Below, piece after piece: positions 1-10,922 of a stretch of DNA of 64,000 bases. The stretch comes from Corallium rubrum (taxonomy: Eukaryota > Cnidaria > Anthozoa > Scleralcyonacea > Coralliidae), in assembly GCA_964035015.1 (NCBI GenBank), contig OZ035999.1:62001-126000 (forward strand). Reading direction: 5' to 3'. Position 1 is the first letter of the stretch; each line of letters begins with the position of its first letter. The notes below the pieces were generated by a model. That model was not told the origin of the DNA, searched no databases, and worked only from the letters and a program-made list of their open reading frames with translations. The position numbers and the translations under genes were made by a program.

Positions 1-143
1 TACATATGATCAGCCCATTCCTGCCTGAGGCTGAGCTGACCAATTACAGTAGTAAAGGGCGGTGCCTGTTTATTAGCGTCAAAAACGTTGCATCAAAAAC
101 ATCGCGTTAAAAAACGTCGCGTAAAAAATGTCACTTGCTATGG

Positions 144-228
144 ACTCCGCGCTAGCCTGCGTGCAGACTTCCCCCGTTTCCGTTCCCCGACGGAAACGGG
201 GGAAGTCTGTGCGAAGGCTAACTCCGCG
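144..228. mobile_element. 69-bp hAT-type MITE in intron 1 of gene A
   Basis: A GC-rich hairpin at 152-220 has inverted ends reading TAGCCTGCGTGCAGACTTC on the left and a near match on the right. It is flanked by an exact 8-bp direct repeat, ACTCCGCG (144-151 and 221-228). An 8-bp duplication is typical of hAT transposons. The same insertion lies in genes B and C, while gene D carries an unoccupied site. Confidence 0.7.
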
Positions 229-355
229 CGAGCGATGAACAAACGACCTCGCAGACATATGACCTTGTTAAAGTTTTATCTGGAGTTGAATTAACTACAA
301 CATGTACCATCTCCCTTAAGTTAATTTTTATTTATTTTTAGTTTTATAATCTTAC

Positions 356-1487
356 CAACTTTTCCCAGTTTGTCCAACAACGTCGTAACATCATTGTCGT
401 TGATTGGGGTGCTTTGATATTCAATGTTGCCATCATGAACAGGTTTAATACTCCATGGTCGCTCTTGTTTCATTCTCTCTATATTCTCGTCAATCATATT
501 TTGGGACGAAAGGATTTCTTCATCGTTGCCTTTCTCAAGAAGGTTCTTGGCTAGATTGAAAGAACCTTTTACTTTATCCACGTGACGTTTCACTTGGGTT
601 TCTTGTTCCACAAGTGGTTCGTGAGTTTCTTTGTATTTCTTCTCCACTTCATTCATCATTAGTTTGGCTTTCTCTTCCAGCTTTTGGGTAAAGATTTTTA
701 AAACTTCTTCTTTCTGCCGAGTGATGTCTTTCTTTGCTTTCTTTGCATTGTCTTCCAGAGACTGTTTGGCATTTGATATCAACTCTAATGTGTCGTTGCC
801 TGCCTTCAGGCTTTCTTCTAAGATTGTACATCGCGATGCTAATACTTCTCTTTGCTTCTCGGCTACTTCTGCTAGTGGCAAACATAAATGATCTGGACGG
901 ACATGTTCAAAATCCATGCAATATCTGCAGACGAGTTCTTTACATGTTTTGCAATAGAACTTAAGGGTCTTGTTCTCATGTTTCTTGCAGTAAAGTTTTG
1001 CTCTGATCTTTGCTTGGTTCTCAGGTTGACCCAACTCGTTTACTGATAGCACAGCGTGTTTCTTGTTGGCCTGGCTGTACCAAGTTTCATGAACTTCGAA
1101 ACAGTTTTCGCACATGAACACCTCACAAGTTGTACATCGACTAACGGCTGCCTCTTGGCAACGAGAACATTTAGAAACCTTTGCTTGTCGTTGAATCGCC
1201 ATGACCTCCAACATATTTCGGATAAAATGACTGCTCGCCATTCCTGCTACTTCATCTTTTGATTTCAGATTAAATTCTGACCGACATGTTGGACAGTTGA
1301 ATACTTCAATCTTTTTACCAGCTGCTTCCTGACGATGGCGTTTTACAAACTTCTCTAAACATACTTTGCAGAAAGAATGAAAGCAAGGCAGTGTTCGAGG
1401 TTCGTTCAAAGTTTCCATGCAAATTGGACATGTCAGTAAGGATTCTAGTTCATCAACTGGAACGACGTCGGTCGAAGAAGTAGCCAT
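356..1487 (-). CDS. TRIM-TLDc gene A, exon 1 (RING-B-box1-B-box2-coiled coil)
   Basis: This is the first coding exon of a TRIM-family protein, predicted to be a RING-type E3 ubiquitin ligase. I start it at the ATG opening MATSS (1487). Its context is tctacaATGG, and gene C has a stop codon directly before this ATG, so the upstream in-frame MKK start is unlikely to be used. RING: C20, C23, C35, H37, C40, C43, C65, C68. B-box1: C107, C110, C118, C121, C126, C129, H133, H144. B-box2: C167, H170, C179, C182, C187, C190, H195, H200. A charged heptad-like coiled coil follows to about residue 345. The exon ends in phase 1 at GTTG|GTAAGA (356). If the intron is not spliced, the frame stops 12 codons later. 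The left edge of the window lies within intron 1, so the TLDc exons are outside. The domain order is seen; ligase activity is inferred. Confidence 0.88.
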
Positions 1488-1590
1488 TGTAGACAACCTT
1501 TTCTTCAAAAAGTGTAGTAGTTTCTCGTAAACTTAATCAGCAAACGAAACTAGAAATCGTTTGACTCAGTTCAGATCTTGGAAGTCTTTC

Positions 1591-1713
1591 TTTCGGTTTC
1601 GCAATAGCCATTTCTCAGTAAATGGTAATATGATTCCTTATTTCATGGTAAACTATGTAATATCCTGCTGTGATTGGTTTTCTATTTTAATATTTCCGTA
1701 TTCTTATATAGCC
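1591..1713 (-). promoter_or_regulatory. 5' flank of gene A: ISRE/IRF-like site, CCAAT and TATA-like motifs
   Basis: On the minus strand the bases at 1600-1591 read GAAACCGAAA, an exact match to the IRF core GAAANNGAAA, about 104 bp before the ATG. A CCAAT-like element lies near 1670-1677 and a TATATAAG-like element at 1704-1710. If the TATA-like element is used, the IRF-like site falls in the 5' UTR. The same block precedes genes C and E. Function is inferred from the motif alone. Confidence 0.4.
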
Positions 1714-1991
1714 TAATGTTATTTCATTGGAGGAATCCGCCCTGCTCTGCACCACATGCATACCAGTACATGCGTATTGAACAGTACCTAGCAACGCGAT
1801 TAGGTTCAAAAGTTTTCTTTTTATCTTAATTTAACGTGCAAAGCAAGGCGATATAGCACAAGCGATTTTATTTACAGGTGCGATTACACTTAATTAAAGA
1901 TGCACTCAACGATGTGATTTATTCCTGCATATCATTATGTTAAACACCGCAATATAACCTGTCTGGCGGTCTCACAATACCTGGGGGTATC

Positions 1992-2130
1992 GAACGAACG
2001 AACGAACGAACGAACGAACGAACGAACGAACGAACGAACGAACGAACGAACGAACGAACGAACGAACGAACGAACGAACGAACGAACGAACGAACGAACG
2101 AACGAACGAACGAACGAACGAACGAACGAA
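1992..2130. repeat. (AACG)n microsatellite upstream of gene A
   Basis: About 35 uninterrupted AACG units. The same microsatellite stands at the same place upstream of every other gene in the array, with different lengths and purity. Open frames through it (repeats of Arg-Ser-Phe-Val or Asn-Glu-Arg-Thr) are simple-repeat artefacts. Confidence 0.97.
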
Positions 2131-2204
2131 TGAATTAAATCATATTACATCATGGTGAAACATGAAAAGTATTTTACTGTTATTGCGTTCATGATGTTAT
2201 CATT

Positions 2205-2335
2205 ATATTATCATCATCATCACCATCATCAATCATCACCACCAACACCACCCACCACTACTATTACCACCTCTACCAACCATATAACCACCACACCATC
2301 ATTACCACCACTATTACCATTATCGTCATTTATTG
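2205..2335. repeat. ATC/ACC-rich simple sequence
   Basis: Degenerate CAT, CAC and ACC triplets follow the AACG array in every unit (also near 17950, 28010, 36115 and 58660). No gene is supported here. Confidence 0.8.
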
Positions 2336-3160
2336 ACAGACTTTATTGGTATACTAAATCTTGTAATGTTATTAAATCAAAAACTCTATTTAATATACAA
2401 TTAAGAACTACCCAAAGTTAAAATGTAATTATTTACAAGAGCAACAATGCTTGTACAGTTCATGATTTAATAGTGATATAAGTATAATTCTTGTTTTCTA
2501 TTATTTTTACAGTAAATTACAAAAAAAAATGCTAGATCACTAAGGAATTTTGTCCATAATCATGCTAGTAAATGTTTTTAGAATTACTATATAGCTAATC
2601 ATATTAAAAATTGTCATTCTGTATTTCTGAACTAATACATTTTCTAATCTTGTCTTTACACTGCTAAATAACTAAGTATATTTAAGTAGTAACAGTTGAT
2701 ATTTTACTAAACATATAAAACACAATCTACCTAAAGAAACACAAACGCGTGTTTAAAAATAAGCCGTTAAAATATTGTTTTTCAACTTCGTAAAAAGATG
2801 CGAGAAATGCCTCTTAACAGACTTCAGTTAAAATCAAGTAATTTTACAAAAGGCTTGTGAAGGAAACGCGATATTTTTCAATTGGTGCTCTCATTTTCAA
2901 ATTTCTAGATCCGCTCTAAAGAGCTTTAAGTTTGTAATGTTTTCTGTGTGCTGTTGCACTTGTTTTAAATTTTGCTAAAATTTCTTTTGCTTGTTTTTTT
3001 TTTAATTCTTTTTTCTTTACTCTGTAAGAGTTAGAACTGGGTTATATAGAGTTAGGGTTATAAGACAACGTTTTAGGGTTGGTTGGGATAGGATTTTGTT
3101 CAACGACATGACCTAGGTTCTTTATAAGTGTAAACAATTGAGTGCTGTGTACGTAGTGTT
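2336..3160. other. AT-rich intergenic spacer of the array unit
   Basis: No coding or RNA gene is seen. The sequence recurs closely at about 18115-18980, 28135-29060, 36230-38190 (interrupted by an insertion) and 58800-59740, so it belongs to the duplicated unit. It includes two short GTTAGGGTT-like words near 3050, too few to be telomeric. Confidence 0.7.
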
Positions 3161-3164
3161 TTGG

Positions 3165-3550
3165 ATAATAACAAAGCGAAATGGTGGCGAACTGCTGAGA
3201 TTTCAGAAACGAAATACTGCCGTTTCAAGCGCAGCCCTGCATCAGAGTTTACTTAAGAAAACTGATAAAGGGTTCCGCTCGGACTGACATCAGTTCTTCG
3301 TTACTGTCATAAAAGACTCTGCTCAAAACATCAGTATTTCGTTTTTAAAATCTCGTCAGCTTGCCATCTTTTCGTTTTATTAAGTCTGTTTTCCAGTCAT
3401 GGCAGTAACTGGCTTGCAGCTCACAGCGAGTACTTACATCTAATGTAAAAGAACTCAGAGTGAAAAAACAAGCACTGTGGGTTAGTTTGAATTAGATGTA
3501 AGTACTCACAGTGAGCTGCAAGTCAGTTTCTGCCATGACTGGAAAAGAGG
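3165..3550. repeat. Two adjacent inverted-repeat elements of the spacer
   Basis: In 3165-3380 a left arm containing GAAACGAAATACTG pairs with a right arm containing CAGTATTTCG. In 3390-3550 arms containing TTTTCCAGTCATGGCAG and CTGCCATGACTGGAAAA form a clean hairpin. Both are present in all five spacers, so they predate amplification of the array. Confidence 0.7.
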
Positions 3551-3569
3551 CTTTATATAGGTTCTGCTT

Positions 3570-3855
3570 AAGGCCATGTCACACGAGGCAATTTTCCTTG
3601 CAACTTGCAACGCAATGGCGTTGTATTGCAAGTTGCAAGAAAGATTTCTTCGTGTGACACCCCATGTTTGCAACTAGTCTCGCAACGAAAAATTGCGTTG
3701 CGAGTCTCAGAGAAAGTAGAAGCAGCTTCTACTTTTCGCAACGCTACGAGACAAGTTACAGCGTGTGACACCGCCACTGCAACTTGCAATATTTTTTTTC
3801 GACAAAAATTGCGTTGCAAGTTGCAAGGAAAATTGCCTCGTGTGACATGGCCTTT
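3570..3855. mobile_element. 285-bp MITE, copy 1
   Basis: Terminal inverted repeats of about 44 bp begin AAGGCCATGTCACACGAGG and end with the reverse complement. The interior is full of GCAACTTGCAA-type subterminal repeats and has no transposase. It is conserved at the same position in the other four spacers. Confidence 0.8.
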
Positions 3856-4118
3856 AGTCTGCTTCGCAGAGATCTCTTCGGCTCCAACACAAGGAATAGC
3901 AAGTTTATAATATAGAGGGCCTTATAGGCAATGTAGGAAACTAGAAATACAAATTGAAAATGTTTAAAAGGTTGGTGTACTGCTGAATTGAAATACTCAT
4001 TAAAGAAGACCAACGTTTTTAACGTAGGTCCTTCGTGAAAGAGAAATTTGTACTGAAACAGAAATACAACAATTATACAATTTTTAAATTTCACTTCACT
4101 ACTCTCCTACTCTCTCTC

Positions 4119-4146
4119 TGATGAAGGATCTTCGCTCAAAACGGCT
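4119..4146 (+). other. Hammerhead-like motif (CTGATGA...AAAACGG), degenerate
   Basis: CTGATGA is followed by a short imperfect hairpin and then AAAACGG in place of the hammerhead GAAAC. The same string recurs near 19913, 29987, 39126 and 60836. Penelope-like retroelements are known to carry hammerhead motifs, so this may be a relic of one. A cleaving ribozyme is not supported because the GAAA box is altered. Confidence 0.25.
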
Positions 4147-4559
4147 AGACCTGCTTCGTGAGTATTTCAGCTGTACACCAACTTTTTATAGTCAAACTGG
4201 ATGTCCTCTTGCGTGCGACTTTGCAATATTGATACCCAAGTTTAAAATTTTGATTGATGGATTCAATCAGTAACCTGCAAACGCTTTATCACAATTCCTC
4301 GACGGGTTGCCCTAAAAAAATCGTTTTAAATGCCAAACTTTGGATAATGCGAAATTCTACATAAAGTTAGAGTCGTTAACTTCAAGTATAACATAACATT
4401 CGTGTGTTGTTTGATGTTTAAAACCAATATTTTAAGCAAACCGAATCGTGATAAAGCGTTAATTTTGCAAGTTGCTGATTGAATCTGCCAATCAAAATTG
4501 CAATGTTGCCTATCAATATGGCAAAGTCGTATAGGAGAACATCTGGTTTGACTATAAAA

Positions 4560-5610
4560 GGATTTCCCCGACTGTTTGAACAAGTAGACATCAAAATGTC
4601 GCCAATGTCGTCTATCTTGAAAATGCGTTGTATTTTATCCTAGGCGCCGCCATCTTGAATGATGACGTCCAATGGTTGCAAGCGAAGAGCAGCATGACTA
4701 CTAGATCTGGTTGTTGGAAAAGATTATATTTCGATGGCTTCAGACTGACTTTTTGTCATAATATGAAGCATAATGACCTTTTCATTTAAAACTGATCTAA
4801 GGTTATAGTTACTATAGTTACACAATGTCACTGTGAGGTAAGCGAACTAATTTCTTCCCTGGTTGTTTTCGTGTTTTCTTGAAACCCTTTCTCGTCGGTG
4901 GATCTTTCCAGAGATGAGTAAAATCGTCTGACGTTAGCCCAGAGTAAAATACATAGGACTTGATAGTCTAATGCTGCTTAGAAATGGTTAAGAGAAATGT
5001 GTGAAAAATAACTTTGTTTCCTCTAAATCGTTTTCCAGTGTAGATTTGTGCTTCATTTTAGTTCCTTGCATAGCTCTAGTATCAGTGGTGATAATGAAAA
5101 AGTCTTAAAGTTTTTTTTACATTTGCAGCGTGTGTGTGTCTGCCATCTGGACAAAAAATACATTTATTGTAAAATACAAACTTAATCCAAATTAGAATTT
5201 CTGAACTTACTAGAACAAATATTTCTTCGCTCCTGAGAACTGTGGACTAATACATTCAAGAGTAACACAAGGGCTGTACAAGAAACTAGAAAATAAAGCA
5301 CAAATCTACACTGCAAAATGTTTTAGAAGTTTTCCCAGACTTCTAGTTTTAGATGAAGTTAAACAAAAACATTAAAAACAATCAGATCTGGCAGTCATTG
5401 ACAGTCATGCTACTATTCAGTTTGAAGTTATTTGACGTCATTATTCAAGATGGCGCTACTCGTGGTAAGATTAGCTTTTATGCTCGTAAATGTGCGTAAT
5501 CTTTTGGAAAAGCAAATTATTTTTTAATTTCTTACAAGGCCTTTTTAAAATAGACGATGCTGACATCATTTTGATGCCATTGTTCAAATAGTCGGAGATC
5601 CTTTTTGACA
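4560..5610. repeat. About 1-kb imperfect palindrome 3' of gene B, copy 1
   Basis: The arms are inverted copies of each other. The CATCTTGAATGATGACGTC block near 4650 pairs with GACGTCATTATTCAAGATG near 5436. AGTGTAGATTTGTGCTT near 5037 pairs with its inverse near 5305. The centre is near 5150-5200. Copies lie at about 20340-21400, 30390-31440, 39550-41165 and 61270-62320, always just beyond the stop codon of a TLDc exon. It may be an old foldback element that became part of the unit. Limits are approximate. Confidence 0.6.
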
Positions 5611-5665
5611 TTTTCGATTTGTATTTTGACTGTGAGCATGTGCAATGTGTTGTCAGCGGTATTAC

Positions 5666-5979
5666 TCAGTAAAATACTTCTATTTCAGTTGGAGTAAACT
5701 GGTGACTTCCAGCCAGAAGAGATTGGGTTTGTGCAGTGTAAAGTTGGTATCCTGGGGGTGACTGATATGTGTGACCAAGGTTGGAGAATGATTCTTGATT
5801 GTGATTGGAGTTATCACTGATGTAGAAATCATGACCTCCACCAAAGAGTGGTCCTTAGTCAGGATAGCTGTGGATTGCACCTTGCTTGCTGTGAATATCA
5901 CATTTGAATGCAGGTATGTCGTCTTTATTTTTTAACGAAAACAAAAACGAGGAGTTGGACTGTTTCCATTCACCTTGAC
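5666..5979 (-). pseudogene. Gene B exon 3: TLDc C-terminal half with premature stop
   Basis: The acceptor TTATTACAG precedes GTCAAGG at 5979, and the frame matches exon 3 of genes C-F through SFLFSLKNKDD. It then meets TAA where the others have Tyr or Cys within PDYGP. After the stop the frame stays open through FTPTEIEVFY-like sequence to TGA at 5666, so the nonsense change appears to be the only break in this exon. Confidence 0.85.
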
Positions 5980-6463
5980 CTGTAATAAAATGTAAATTAT
6001 TTACTCCTTGTGTTCATCAGATTTTGCTTTACTTTGTCATTGACTTTAAAAAACATTTTAAAACCAAAACAAAGAAAATTTTTAAAACAGTTCTGTCATT
6101 GAATTCTCTTGTACAGTTTTAGCAGAACATTGTAATTTTCTACATGTTTGATATAAAATGCAGAAATATTGAAAGAAAATTCCACTTCTAAAAACTAAAG
6201 TAAGGTTTCATTTTTTTAAAGTGTATATTTACTACTAAATATACTATATACTGTAATTACAACTAAATATACTATTATAATTATTTCTTTTTAATTCTAC
6301 TCTAAATTATTTTATTATTAAATTTAATATTTTTTCTAAATTATCATGTGTGGTCTTGATTCAAACTTGAATACTAAACTATCAGGAACTCAGATCACTG
6401 CATTTTTCATTTTTACAAAAAAAATCAGTAATTCTCAATTCTTGGTTTGCACTTGACATCATG

Positions 6464-6546
6464 GTGGCCATGTTGGAGGAACTTTAACAAAAGAATCTCA
6501 TTAGCAGCTATTGTATTTGAAGTATGTTTTCCTCCAACATGGCCAC
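6464..6546. mobile_element. Small hairpin MITE in intron 2 of gene B
   Basis: Inverted arms GTGGCCATGTTGGAGGA and its complement surround about 50 bp. The same insertion is in gene C (22314-22396) and absent from gene D. Confidence 0.6.
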
Positions 6547-6971
6547 TGTATCTTTGTCTCCTAAATCTCAAGGGATTGATTGCAAACCACCAATATTTAA
6601 AGTAATCATGGCATCTGATTAATCTGACATATATTTTGACCTATAATAGAAAAGACTTTTTATGACTTTTTGAATCTTGTGCTGCAACCTATGCTGTTAA
6701 CTCATTGCTGCCTAGGATGTCTGAGGGTTCTCCTTTTGGCTAGTAAAATTGTCTGGTGTTAGACAGAGTGAAACAATAAAGGTGCCATTTTTGAGCAGCT
6801 CAGGCAGGAATGCTGTATTTCATGATGTATGTATTTTATCTGCCAACAGACTAAAAATATTTCATTTTTGAAAATGTAGAGTACATGACATCAAACACTT
6901 CCACAAAGATAAGATCTCACTCCAGGATCAAGTTGGTCTGGAAAGATGGCAGTCTTAGGGCTTGGGAGCAG

Positions 6972-7073
6972 CTGTGCAGATAGCCTGTGTAGCTGGTGGT
7001 ATTAGGAGTTCAGGTGCAGGTGGTTTACTCCCAAACTCCCTAATACCACCAGCTATGCAGGCTACTGTGCAGA
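6972..7073. mobile_element. 84-bp hAT-type MITE in intron 2 of gene B
   Basis: The hairpin 6981-7064 starts TAGCCTGTGTAGCTGG and ends with the inverse. It is flanked by the direct repeat CTGTGCAGA (6972-6980 and 7065-7073). Genes C and D have the empty site; gene E has the same insertion (43400-43484). Its TAGCCTGCGT-type end is shared with the intron 1 MITE. Confidence 0.7.
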
Positions 7074-8134
7074 TTATTGTAATTCCTGGGAAAATGATAA
7101 TAAAGACTTTTTACAATTATGTATGTGTTTTATAGCAGGCTTGGACTGACCTATGTGCCATTGTGCCAATAATAATAAATAAAAATATAATAAAAATCTT
7201 TATTTAATCACAGGAGTACAAACTCAGCTGAGCTGCTTTTCAAGTAGCTGTGAAATAAGCTCTAAAACTAATCTATTTACATCAATTATAATATACATTT
7301 ATTAATTGTTTACATATGTATATGAAGTTATTTAAGATACTGTAATAATAAGGAAAAAAAGTAGTATAAGAACAAAATATTAATATTGGAAATCAATCTG
7401 GTATGCACCCAGAAGCATCCGTTAACAGCAGCTTTAAAAGATAGCAAAGAGGGAGAATCTTTTACTGAGCTGGGCAATTGATTCCACAATTTCACTCCAC
7501 TGTAGCTGAAGCTCTTTTTTAGATCTTCACTATTTGGATGTGGCATGAAATAGTTATTTTGAGTGACACTCCTCAAACCGTATGTAGTAGTTTGGGAACT
7601 CTTTGTAAACATGTCTGTCAAGTGGCAATGACACATGCAACCACCTTTAGAATACCTCTACTGCGTCCCGTGAACTAATTATAATTGATAAAATAAGTAT
7701 TAAATGATATGCCTGTCCATTACATGTTGTTAATACTGAATAATATTCTGCTTTCTTAAATTCATGTTGTGTGTGGTCGCAAGGGGTAGACAGGAGAGTT
7801 GCTGTTCCATAAGATATATTTTCTTCCAGCAAATAGTACACCTGTTGGCCTGCACTTTTATGTTGTTTTTATATAAAGTTTCTGTGAGTTAATCATACAT
7901 GGGAGAACAATAATGGCAACAACAATCACCAATTTTGAAATCTTTCTATTTACAGAAGCTTGTGGGCAAATTTGTCTGTAATGCACCAAGTAGGCGAATG
8001 TCATTTTTATTAATTTATTTTTTTAACTGCACTCCTCTCCCTAATGGCACTGTCCCTAATACAAAGCCAGTCTGACTCTGTTTTATAGTACGGTGTTGAA
8101 ACATTTTTGAAGAATTTTCAATTTAGCAACATAC

Positions 8135-8386
8135 CTGCCCAGTTCTGGTCTGTATATCCACCAAAAATATAATTCCGAACTTTCACAAGTGTCACTGTAG
8201 CACCCGTATTGTCACAACATCTGTGAAAATCTTTTGCACCCCATCCATCTCTGGTAGGTCGATAACAAAGACGCCGTTGAAACTGATCACCTAACCATTC
8301 TTCCATTTGTTCCCCATACTCCAAATGACCATTCAAAATAATTGAGGTATTACATAATTCACAAGGAACTGCTGCAGGACGACATG
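8135..8386 (-). pseudogene. Gene B exon 2: TLDc N-terminal half, intact in itself
   Basis: 252 nt between the acceptor TATCTAG|CA and the donor GCAG|GTATG. The translation has the TLDc hallmarks RLCYR..RDGW..KDFH and FGGYTDQNW with no stop. It is out of frame with the frameshifted exon 1 of this copy. Confidence 0.8.
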
Positions 8387-8837
8387 CTAGATAAGAAAGA
8401 AAATTACATATGATCAACCCATTTTTGCCTGAGGCTGAGCTGGCCAATTACAGTAGTAAAGGGCGGTGCCCTGATTATTAGCCTCAACAAGAAACTATTT
8501 CTTAAAAGAAATAGCTGTTTCGTTCCGGTCAGTCGTTTATGAGGGGCTGTTTCAACAGCATTGACGAATTTTAGCTCAACTAATTATTTCCCCCATGTAG
8601 ACTGGCGCGACAATTTTTACTACGCGCCTGCGTTTCATACGACAAATTTAACTTAGACGATTTTTGTTTTGCATATAAACAAACTAGAAATATGCTGAAG
8701 CGAGAAGATTATAATAAAACTACAAAAAAAAAATTTAAGCTTCGTCTAATAAAACGAACACACATTTCAGACGTTGTACCACAGTCCAGAGGGCAGGCTC
8801 TATTGATTATTTCAGGTTATTCGCAGTCGCATAAATC

Positions 8838-9017
8838 CGAACTGAATTTAAATGTGACGTGCTAGCGGTCTCGCGATTTTCGTGAGAACGCAATTATTTT
8901 GGCAACGTAAATCTTCTATTCAGTTCTGACCGTCTACAGGAGGAAAATAAAACGTTACCAAAATAATTGCTTTCTCGGAAAAATTGCGAGACGCTAGCAC
9001 GTCGCATTTAAATTTCA
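8838..9017. mobile_element. Inverted-repeat MITE
   Basis: Arms of about 68 bp containing TGACGTGCTAGCGGTCTCGC and its near inverse are separated by about 45 bp. Weaker inverted similarity continues outward to about 8790 and 9065. No coding content. Confidence 0.6.
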
Positions 9018-9332
9018 TGCAGCTGATTTATTTATGACACCGCAGTATTTATTGAATAATCGCCAATAGCAAATCCATAAATTTCCAAGGCCAAAAGGAT
9101 CAATATAAATTAGGTCAATAATGAATGATAACGAACTTCTAGCCTCAAACTATTGACATTGTTCATAAAACAGCTATATTTTAAAATTATTAGACACGCG
9201 TGAAACAGTGCGACTGACCTTTTGGAACGCGCAGTTGCCTGCCATACATAACGAATGCATTCTCGAGTTCAACGAGGGGAAAGTTCCTACTTTCTACAGC
9301 ACAAGATTGATGATTCGCTTCGCACGAGATTG

Positions 9333-10922
9333 TATGGGCGTCCAAAAGGGACAAAATTACGAACGTACACACAATTAAGTCCAACGCTTGTAAACACTAT
9401 GAAAGCTCACACATTTAATACCAAACACTCACAAGAAACATTCGAGCCACGCACAAATAAGTCGGAGTCTCGCATACAAAATATCAACCTCGCACAAACA
9501 AATCGAAGTGTCACACACACAATAATCGATGTCTCGCACATTTAATTAAGTCGAAGTAACACACACAAAATAGTCGAACTTTCTTAGCGGGGGGTGCAGT
9601 GAATTAGCATGTTAATTTATTTCGTCAGATAATAAATACGAAAGGATAACGGGGGGAAAGCATTGTCGTTCCCAGAATTCGAGCTGTAAAATCAAAATGG
9701 CAGGCGCCAGACAATGGCTACCAAACGTCGAAAATTTTTTTGCATCATTGGAAGGCGATTTACGCAGAGCTATTAATTAACTGAGTTTTCAACTTTTGTT
9801 CGAGCCATGGAATGTGTCAAAAAATGGGCGGATGATCATGAAACTATTGTTGAAGTGTCAACATTTTCCTGTGAAACTTGCACGTTTGAAACGTAAACAT
9901 ACGCGTTTAAACGCTCACGCCTAACGGTTGATCGCAAATGGTAGTAAGTATTATAGTATTCAAAACGTAAACTGCGAGCGATTTCATTTTACAAGTATAC
10001 AATTATATTTCTATGATATATATATGGTCTCATTCAGTCATTCTCTTATGTTTCTGCCCGAAACCTTAATATATTGCCCGAAAAATGGCTGGTTCACCGA
10101 ATCTGGGGGGGCTGCAGCCCCCCCAGCCCCCCCGGCTCGTACGCCTATGTCCATAGTTTACCATTGGATTGAATGGCTCTTCTGCACTATTTCGTTGTAT
10201 TGGGCTGCTATAATTTAAACTTGAAATCGTAGACGAAGTCGACGGAATATTAATAGCAGGACCATTTATACTGTTCCTCGGCGTCGACGGCGATGGCGTA
10301 TTGGCATCATCGTTATCAGCTCTTCTCGGCAAGCGAAATCGGTGGCTTGTTTCCTCTTCAACAGAAGAAAATTGCTGACCTTGCCTAGGTCTATTGTCTG
10401 GGACAAATAATTCACCAACGATCCCCCGGACCAACGATTGAATTCGGTCTTCCGTTACATGTAAATTATTCTCTTCCATGTTTGTATGATGTCTGCATCC
10501 GCCATCGTCATCGAATCCAATTGTAAAACGCGGGAACATCTCGCACCCGCGAATGGGTCTGGGATCGAGAATGGCTGGGGTCCTTCTAGTCCCCCCCGTA
10601 AACAAATAACGTAATTTATGTATTTATTATCTGACGAAATAAATTAACATGCTAATTCACTGCACCCCCCGCTGAGAAAGTTCGACTATTTTGTGTGTGT
10701 CACTTCGACTTAAATGTGCGAGACATCGACTATTGTGTGTGTGACACTTCGATTTGTTTGTGCGAGGTTGATATTTTGTATGCGAGACTCCGACTTATTT
10801 GTGCGTGGCTCGAATGTTTCTTGTGAGTGTTTGGTATTAAATGTGTGAGCTTTCATAGTGTTTACAAGCGTTGGACTTAATTGTGTGTACGTTCGTAATT
10901 TTGTCCCTTTTGGACGCCCATA
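9333..10922. mobile_element. 1.6-kb non-autonomous DNA transposon with about 300-bp inverted ends and TA target site
   Basis: The sequence TA|TGGGCGTCCAAAAGG at 9331-9350 is mirrored by its inverse ending CGCCCA|TA at 10922. The inverted ends run about 300 bp (to about 9640 and from about 10617), and a TA flanks each side, which suggests the Tc1/mariner superfamily. The interior has no recognisable transposase. A 179-codon open frame on the minus strand (10066-10605) ends in proline/glycine-rich low-complexity sequence and matches no family I know. Confidence 0.65.

Noticed and set aside
649..885. Alternate-frame open reading frames within the coiled-coil exon and exon 3
   Set aside because: They are shadows of the real frame, repeated in each copy because the DNA is conserved, including in copies where the true frame explains the conservation.
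1488..1508. MKK start seven codons upstream in genes A, D and E
   Set aside because: Gene C has a stop directly before MATSS, and MATSS has the stronger initiation context.
3040..3100. Interstitial telomere repeat
   Set aside because: Only two or three scattered TTAGGG-like words, not an array.
10066..10605. 179-codon open frame
   Set aside because: It lies inside a non-autonomous transposon, ends in low-complexity G/C tracts, and shows no domain I recognise.
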